Below, piece by piece: positions 58,301 through 64,000 of a stretch of 64,000 bases of DNA. This stretch comes from Coniella vitis (taxonomy: Eukaryota > Ascomycota > Sordariomycetes > Diaporthales > Schizoparmaceae), in the NCBI GenBank assembly GCA_011317545.1, contig WUJK01000012.1:1253001-1317000 (forward strand). Direction: 5' to 3'. The translations under genes and the position numbers were made by a program. The notes under the pieces are model-generated. The model ran no database searches and was not told the origin of the DNA. It was given only the letters and a program-made list of their open reading frames with translations. How positions within the stretch are numbered: position 1 is the first letter of the stretch; every line of letters starts with the position of its first letter.

Positions 58301-60168
58301 ATACAGCAATTGCATGTACATAGTATATGTGTTTCAAATGGTCTGTGTGGCCGTGGTTTGCGTTGAGTCAACTTGAGTGAGTTCGCGGCGGATTTGTCCG
58401 TCCGTACCGTATTCCTTCATTACGCCAAGCGTCTTGACACGGATAGGCTGGATGGGGGCATCGACGTGCCGGAAATCGCTAGAATACATTATCAACACCA
58501 AGCTGGGGTTGGTCTTTTTTTATTAAAAAAAATACAAAACCTTTCTGGCCGAGCATAGGATTGAGGAGGAAGGATGAAGAGCAGATCGTGTCGGCTCTCT
58601 TGACCACGGCAAGCTTCTTTTTTTTCTCCTTAACCCTTCTCTTTTCCACAGCTAATCTTTACCCTACGTGCCGCGTAGCTGTTTGTTTTCAAAGAGGTGG
58701 TAAGAGCGAGCGTCGACTAATACGTAGTAGGCGTCAAACTCTGGTCGGGAAGAGCAATTCCGTCAGGGCACAAGAGGCCAAGGAACGGTCGTCGATGAAG
58801 ATGCGCAATGGCGATGGGAAACGCCACGGGCAGCACTGCCCAGAACCGTTGGTGTACGCGGTAGCGCGTGAAACAAAAGATGCAAAGACCTTTTTTATAT
58901 TACAGGCACCACGCTTTGTCGCGCATGGCGCCATGTTCGCCATCCCGTCTGATATCAACAGCCCGTGCACCGGCTTGTATTTCATATAGTATCTGAATAT
59001 AAAGTTTCTGACACCTCAGATCCACGAGGGAAAACTCACGGGCCTCGTTGTGCATTTGATATCACGGAAGTGGACCGTGTGCATGCACATACGTACTTGG
59101 CGTCCCAGTTATAGGCTGGTTTTCATTCTCTTTTGACAACGCTGGCAGGATGAGTGAGGTGTGCGCCATGGCAGGACGAGCAACGTTTCCAATCCAAAAA
59201 ATCCATTACATGACCATGGAGAAGTCACGAGACCTCTGAAGCAGCGTCGTGGCTGTTTGCGTATGGTGCGAAATTGGACGTGCCCCGGATACGGGGCACA
59301 TCCCAGCTTGCTCTCAGCTGGTATAACCACGGACCCAAGTCATCAAATTTTGGACTCGTCGTCATTCCATCAGGATGTTTTAGCCGCCTCACGAGGGCTA
59401 GAGTGGGGATCAAAACTCTAACCGGCTGAATAAGGTCCTCGAGAGAATAAACGCGTGCTACGCAGTGGCCACAGAAGGGATCGTTCGCCATTCCATGTCA
59501 TGAGCAGGTAAAGAGAAAAAAAAACGAGGCGCGGTCTTCTGAATGGTTCAGCTTTGATTGGGGAAATCTGGGGACTCTCAGGCGAGGCAAACGGAAATGA
59601 GTCGGCCATTCCGGGCTCGACGGTGCATCGATTTTGGTCATCTCATTGGCCCAGCCTTGCCCAGCTGGACGAGGGCTTGTACAGTAGGCTGGATTCTGCC
59701 CGGCGGGGCGGCGAAGCGGCCTGTACCATCGTGCTGTTGTGTCTTCGAACCGTTGGTCCGACCCGCTCACATAACGACCCCTGGCCCCTCCTTGTTTCAG
59801 GTTTGGCTCCAGCCTCTGACACGGCAGAGACAATGTTTTTTGTGCTAGGGCCCGTGTCCTCAGCACTGGGCGGGAATGCAGCTTCTCGTGGTTGATCGCA
59901 AGACCATCATGAAAGAAACCGTGTGCTTGACAGTGAACATGACAGCCCTTGATTTTGTGGAACGTCCATCGTAGATTCCGCATGATGTGGTTTGGGAATA
60001 CTGCGTACCGAGCGTTTGATGGGATGGCCTGAATGAATGAACGACTGAATTGGTGGCCCGTGACTGGGGCTATGGAGGGATAGACCTTGCCTCTTGGGAC
60101 AAGCGGGACCCTGAGGCGCATCTGGGTGTCTGTCTGAAGACGCAAAGGCTCGTCAAACAATACCAGCG

Positions 60169-60204
60169 CACAGCACAGCACAGCACAGCACAGCACAGCA
60201 CAGA
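60169..60204 (+). repeat. CACAG pentamer tandem repeat
   Basis: About seven uninterrupted CACAG units. Read on the minus strand they give the repeated Cys-Ala-Val-Leu start of a long but doubtful frame. Confidence 0.9.
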
Positions 60205-61153
60205 GCGACAACACTTGTTCGAAGCTCCACCAAGCTGCCAGCTGTTTTGTCTGGCCGTAACCCAGTCATACTATACTATGTATACACAAGCCGACCGCTA
60301 TTGTTGGCCTGTACATAGTATACGGTGTATAGCCGGAAAGCTGCTCTTGTATCATGTTTAGGGCTCTGTGTCCTGTTTCGTTTCCCTGCTCATATCCCCA
60401 CGTAGGGCCTCGCATGCTTGTGTTGTAGTAGACTGTGTATTTAATAGATTGTAGCATAGTACTCATAGTGAATGACCCAAAAACAGGCCGGGTTGCCGCA
60501 ATCAGGGAACAATACGTTAGAGTTGGCAGAGAAAGAACAACAGCGCCGAAGCAGGATCCTCGACGAGCCTACCATGTATATATAAATCAGTCTCAGCACA
60601 CTACTTTGTATGTACTACGTACAGGTTGCAGCTGGGCCGTCAAGATCTGAGCTGAAATGCCTCGGCAGACGAATTATCTCCACGGTGGGAACACTCCCGA
60701 GTCCACCGTGATGGAGTGCTATCCCAGAGGCTTGGGTGGCTCTTGGTCGCGACGGCGGTCACTGATAACTCTAATGGCGAGAAAGATGGGGGTTTCTCCT
60801 CTGCCACAATCGAAAGTCGAGTAGTATACTTGCATACGCCAAAACAGAAGTGCTTGCTTAGAATTGGAAGCAAACTCGGCCAGTTTTTCCAGAATCTTGG
60901 AGCTGGACAGTATGTGAATAGTAAAGCTTGCACAGTGGGTAGGGGCGCTCCAAATGACCCCACTCTGCAGCTCCACTAGAAGCTCGCATGCGTGCATGTG
61001 CGTGCACTGGATGGAACGTGCAGGTGGCCCTGCCGCTGTTGATTGGTTCAAACCTGCAGCCGTTTGCCGCCGTGCTCGTTCTAAAAATAGGGCGTTGTTT
61101 CGAAAAGCAGACGCTACTACAAGGTACTTGGACGCAAAGATACTGTGCCTTGA

Positions 61154-61174
61154 CTATGTACTATGTACTATGTA
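61154..61174 (+). repeat. Three-copy CTATGTA heptamer array
   Basis: Three perfect CTATGTA units, that is, two overlapping copies of TACTATGTA. It is the only tandem head-to-tail array of the dispersed motif in the window. Confidence 0.9.
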
Positions 61175-62200
61175 TAGCACTACAATAAGAATACCTCGGT
61201 AGTAGCGTATCTACTGTCTGTGTATGGCAGCAAGGGCCTGCAACTGCAAAAGTAGAAAATAAATATCTGGCCTGGCCTTTAGTCTGAACAAGGACGCTTC
61301 CTTCAGGCTCATTTCTACAGAGGTCCAGATCCAAAACCAGATGTCGGGGATCTGGGACGGAGAGATCTCATTTTACACTCGCACCAACACGACCCTGTTG
61401 TCGGTGCTGTGCTATGTAAGTACATGTAACAGATCGCACAGCCCTTTGCAGCATAGCACAGCCAAAGCACAGCTATCACTACCTACCCTATATAGTAATA
61501 CTATGGCCAAGTACGTATACTATGTAGCAGGTGCAATCCTCCGCCTGCCCTGTGGCGATTCCGTATCGGGCGCAGCGACTGCTTGTCAATCCGGCGGCGA
61601 CGGTGATTGGCTAGTAGGGCTCTGCCGCAGCAGGGGTGCGCTATTTCTGGAAATTGATGAGCTTTCTTGGGCTTTCTTGGGCTTTGCCATCTTCGCACTC
61701 GTTCCGCCCCGCCTCGCTGCTGATTGGCTAGTACACGGACCCGCCGACGCCCCAGCCGCAACTTCCTGTCCTTATGGGAAGGCACTTGAAGTGGCTATTG
61801 TCTCTGGGCATCAGGAGTGGCTGGTCGCTGCTATACAGTACACGTACATGATCATAGTAGAGCACACCCATATTCCCAGGTACGAGTGGTTCCGCTGGCG
61901 CCTGGGCTGGCCCCTGCTCCCTGCTGCATCTCATCCTTGGGGTGTGGCAGGGTGGAGTGGGGGGTGCCCCTTGCCAGCTATGGATGGACCCCTGCTCCCC
62001 GTCAGTGCCTCCGCCACTCCACCTTTCGTTCCCTCACTCTCCATCTTGAACCGCGCGATTGTCTGTCTCTCATCCGCCTCCTCTGCTCTGCTGCGCTAAT
62101 CGCTCCCGCTTAGTGCCCTGGGCCTGTCTCGTCTTTGAACCGCTGACCCAGTGCCAGCCCAGGCCTGCCCGCCTATCCGCACGTACTTCCTTCCTTCCAA

Positions 62201-62222
62201 CCTAACCTAACCTATCCTAACC
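62201..62222 (+). repeat. CCTAA-type short repeat
   Basis: Four imperfect CCTAA or CCTAT units. They resemble a degenerate telomeric or branch-point-like sequence but are pentamers, not the fungal CCCTAA hexamer. Confidence 0.7.
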
Positions 62223-63630
62223 AAACCCAAGCCAAACCAGCTGCCTGCTGCCAGGTTGTACTTTGGCCTTCACATTTCTTCCTCTTCCACTGTCCATAGC
62301 ACTGGCTTTCTTTGACTCCCTCCCCACGCCAATACGCTTCTCAACACGCACCCGTCGGGCCCAAACGACCACGCAACCCGCTTCTTTTTGTCTGGCGGCT
62401 GTCGCAAAGCCCAGGTTCTGGCCACACTTACAGCAGGCGCAGGGACTATCATCCTCCTTGCTCCGTGCTGCTGCTCTCTCCCCCGATCCCGCTCAATTGG
62501 CACTATCCCAGTCTGGCCCAGGAGCCGCCGCCCCAGCGCCTGTCGCCTCACTGTACTTGCTGTCCTGTCCTGGTTCCCTCTGAGCCTGTCGAGCACCTCG
62601 CCCAGGACCCACCCAGCCGACCCAATTTTACCACCTTTTCTCATCAACCACCTTTCCTTCTCCCCCTTCCTCTTTCATTTTCCCATACGCTGCGACCAAT
62701 CCTTCCGAGGATCCTCTACGGCTGCCCAGAACCACCGTCGGTCCCCTGTGAACTACAAGACAAGACAAGATTTGAGCGCTGGAAAGTGGCCTAGAGAAAG
62801 AGAAGTGGAAACAAAGCAGAGCAAGTGGAAACTCAGGCCGCAAAGAAGCAAAGAGAAGGGAAACCCGCATCGTCATCTCCAGCCACTGACTGGCCTCGCA
62901 ATATCCGACCAGTGGCCCCCGCCAGCTTTGTCGTTTCGTCTCACCTACGGCCTCACTCTTACATCCTCTCACCTCGTCATAATCTCTGCTGCCCTTTGGC
63001 TTCGTTGGTCTGCGCATCCGGTCGATCATGCGTTGACATCAAGAGACTCTTCTGCTTCTGCCTTTGGTCCGACTCCACCCCCATCTTGTCTTCTTTTGAC
63101 AGTTAATACGCGCCATCTTCGTTCCTTGGACCCAGTCTGGCGGGATTTCCTCGATCAGCCAATACATCTTGTGATCCTTCCGTCCTCACCGCGAATTAAG
63201 GTGGATCTTTCAAACACCTCCGAGACCCGCAAGCCGAATCAGTCATATCCACAGCCCATATCTGCTTAGAAAAATACGTGTGACTGCACCTCGAGATATA
63301 CCGCAGTTGTTTCGCACCTCGGCCGCTGCCAAGGTCGACAGCCAATTTCCACCACAGGATACAGCAGTGCTGTCCCGTGTTGCATACAGTAATAATCTTT
63401 CAACTTTTCCTTGTTTGCTCTTCTGCCTTGACGAGTTCAAAAAGGCAACCGATCTTGTGTGTCTCATCACCTCAACACTCCAAAACATTGCTGGTCTGGC
63501 TGTTCGCAGCCCATCAGACCGTCGACAACAAGGCCACTATTTCCAGGTCTTGAAACCGGCGCACTCGACCTGTGCTTGCATCAGCGACGCCCAGTGCTGA
63601 CTTTCACTGCCACTGCCAATTCGAACAACC

Positions 63631-64000
63631 ATGTATACGACCACTGCGCGGAGGTTATACGAGGATCAAATACCCTCCTTCATGTCCGTCTTCGACCTGG
63701 ACCAGGAAATGCACGATCAAGAACAAGACACAGTCACCGTCGTTGACGCCAAGATGATGGGTTTAGAATCCGCTTGCCGCCCAAAGCTGGGTTCCGAACC
63801 TTCGACATTGCTACAACCACCCTCCCTTGCAACAAATCACCACCACCGTGAAAGCACATCAACACATGCTTCTGAATCCGCCGATTCGTCGCCAACAACC
63901 ACAGTATCCTGCACCGACTCGTCTTCACTCTCGGATCCCTCTCCATCGTCATCGCCCGACTCGCCTGTCAATCTAGTGCCTCTGAACGCCTTTCCTGGCA
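63631..64000 (+). CDS. 5' part of an unrecognised protein, cut by window end
   Basis: ATG at 63631 (AACAACCATG context) opens a frame with no stop to the last base, at least 123 residues. It begins MYTTTARRLYEDQIPSFMSV and is rich in Ser, Thr, Pro and Asp, with a run SSSLSDPSPSSSPDSPVNLV near the edge. No domain is visible in this part. The SPVNLVPLNAFPG end reminds me of the N-terminal region of fungal dual-specificity phosphatases, but that is weak. The long pyrimidine-rich stretch before it would be its leader. Confidence 0.65.
   Translation, partial: MYTTTARRLYEDQIPSFMSVFDLDQEMHDQEQDTVTVVDAKMMGLESACRPKLGSEPSTLLQPPSLATNHHHRESTSTHASESADSSPTTTVSCTDSSSLSDPSPSSSPDSPVNLVPLNAFPG

Larger units (their letters stand above)
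55306..63630. other. 8.3-kb region without a convincing gene
   Basis: The longest gene-free stretch. Frames of 120-290 codons (56868-57266 minus, 57001-57366 plus, 59498-60214 minus, 61341-62099 plus, 62388-63269 plus) overlap each other, run through simple repeats, or contain the dispersed 9-mer, and none resembles a protein I know. The first part should hold the promoter of the 55305 gene. The last ~1.4 kb is pyrimidine-rich and probably a long leader or promoter of the gene at 63631. At least six copies of the 9-mer lie between 58317 and 61526. Decayed mobile elements cannot be excluded. Confidence 0.55.

Noticed and set aside
59498..60214. 238-codon minus-strand frame
   Set aside because: Its N-terminus is translated CACAG repeat and the rest has no similarity I recognise.
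61341..62099. 252-codon plus-strand frame
   Set aside because: It contains a copy of the dispersed non-coding motif, has an unlikely composition (Trp- and Pro-rich end) and shows no recognisable domain.
62201..62222. Telomere-like CCTAA repeat
   Set aside because: The unit is a pentamer with errors and only about four copies, so it does not match the fungal CCCTAA telomere hexamer.
62388..63269. 293-codon plus-strand frame
   Set aside because: It lies in a C/T-rich leader that keeps several frames open at once; the composition is low complexity and no domain is visible.
1..64000. Secondary-metabolite or defence gene cluster
   Set aside because: No polyketide or peptide synthetase, terpene cyclase, P450 group, NLR or similar core gene is visible; the genes are unrelated core functions.

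Overview
The window looks like chromosomal DNA of a filamentous ascomycete, most likely a sordariomycete and probably Hypocreales. I base this on the gene set and on the introns, which are short, begin GTANGT or GTGAGT, carry CTRAC-like branch points and end in YAG. The proteins also have long low-complexity regions, and the gene order is that of a fungal core genome without operons. I cannot name the species. Exon joins were worked out by hand from reading frame, splice motifs and, where I know the family, expected protein sequence; every join keeps the frame.

Layout. 0-3 kb: 3' end of a large acidic, repeat-bearing protein with a C-terminal membrane anchor. 4.6-5.9 kb: histidine-phosphatase protein of the TFIIIC tau55/TFC7 type. 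8.5-10.3 kb: fungal-specific protein with an HTH/Myb-like motif. 11.7-14.3 kb: CorA-like transporter. 16-17.9 kb: protein kinase A catalytic subunit with about 3.5 kb of non-coding DNA upstream. 21.4-29.1 kb is a compact housekeeping block: an ER/Golgi L-type lectin diverging from TIM13, an NSRP1-like splicing protein, a dienelactone hydrolase, and the mitochondrial DEAD-box helicase MRH4. 30.0-34.4 kb: PAS-domain kinase with two 5' exons upstream of its largest ORF. 38.5-40.6 kb: F-box/LRR protein ending in a CaaX box. 41.3-46.3 kb: SEA4 (SEACAT/GATOR2) diverging from the rRNA-processing gene EFG1. 47.6-55.3 kb: tandem dsRBD-like protein, tRNA 2'-phosphotransferase TPT1, and a large serine-rich protein of unknown function. 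55.3-63.6 kb: no convincing gene. 63.6 kb to the end: the start of a gene cut by the window.

PKA, PAS kinase and SEA4 all act in nutrient signalling, but they are unlinked in orientation and spacing, so I read them as ordinary core genes and not a cluster. I see no secondary-metabolite cluster, intact transposon, CRISPR array, rRNA or convincing tRNA.

The most unusual feature is a 9-base motif, TACTATGTA (reverse complement TACATAGTA). By eye it occurs about 28 times, only in intergenic DNA and in one intron, where about one or fewer would be expected by chance. It forms local clusters, a near-perfect palindrome at 4115-4137 and a three-copy heptamer array at 61154-61174.
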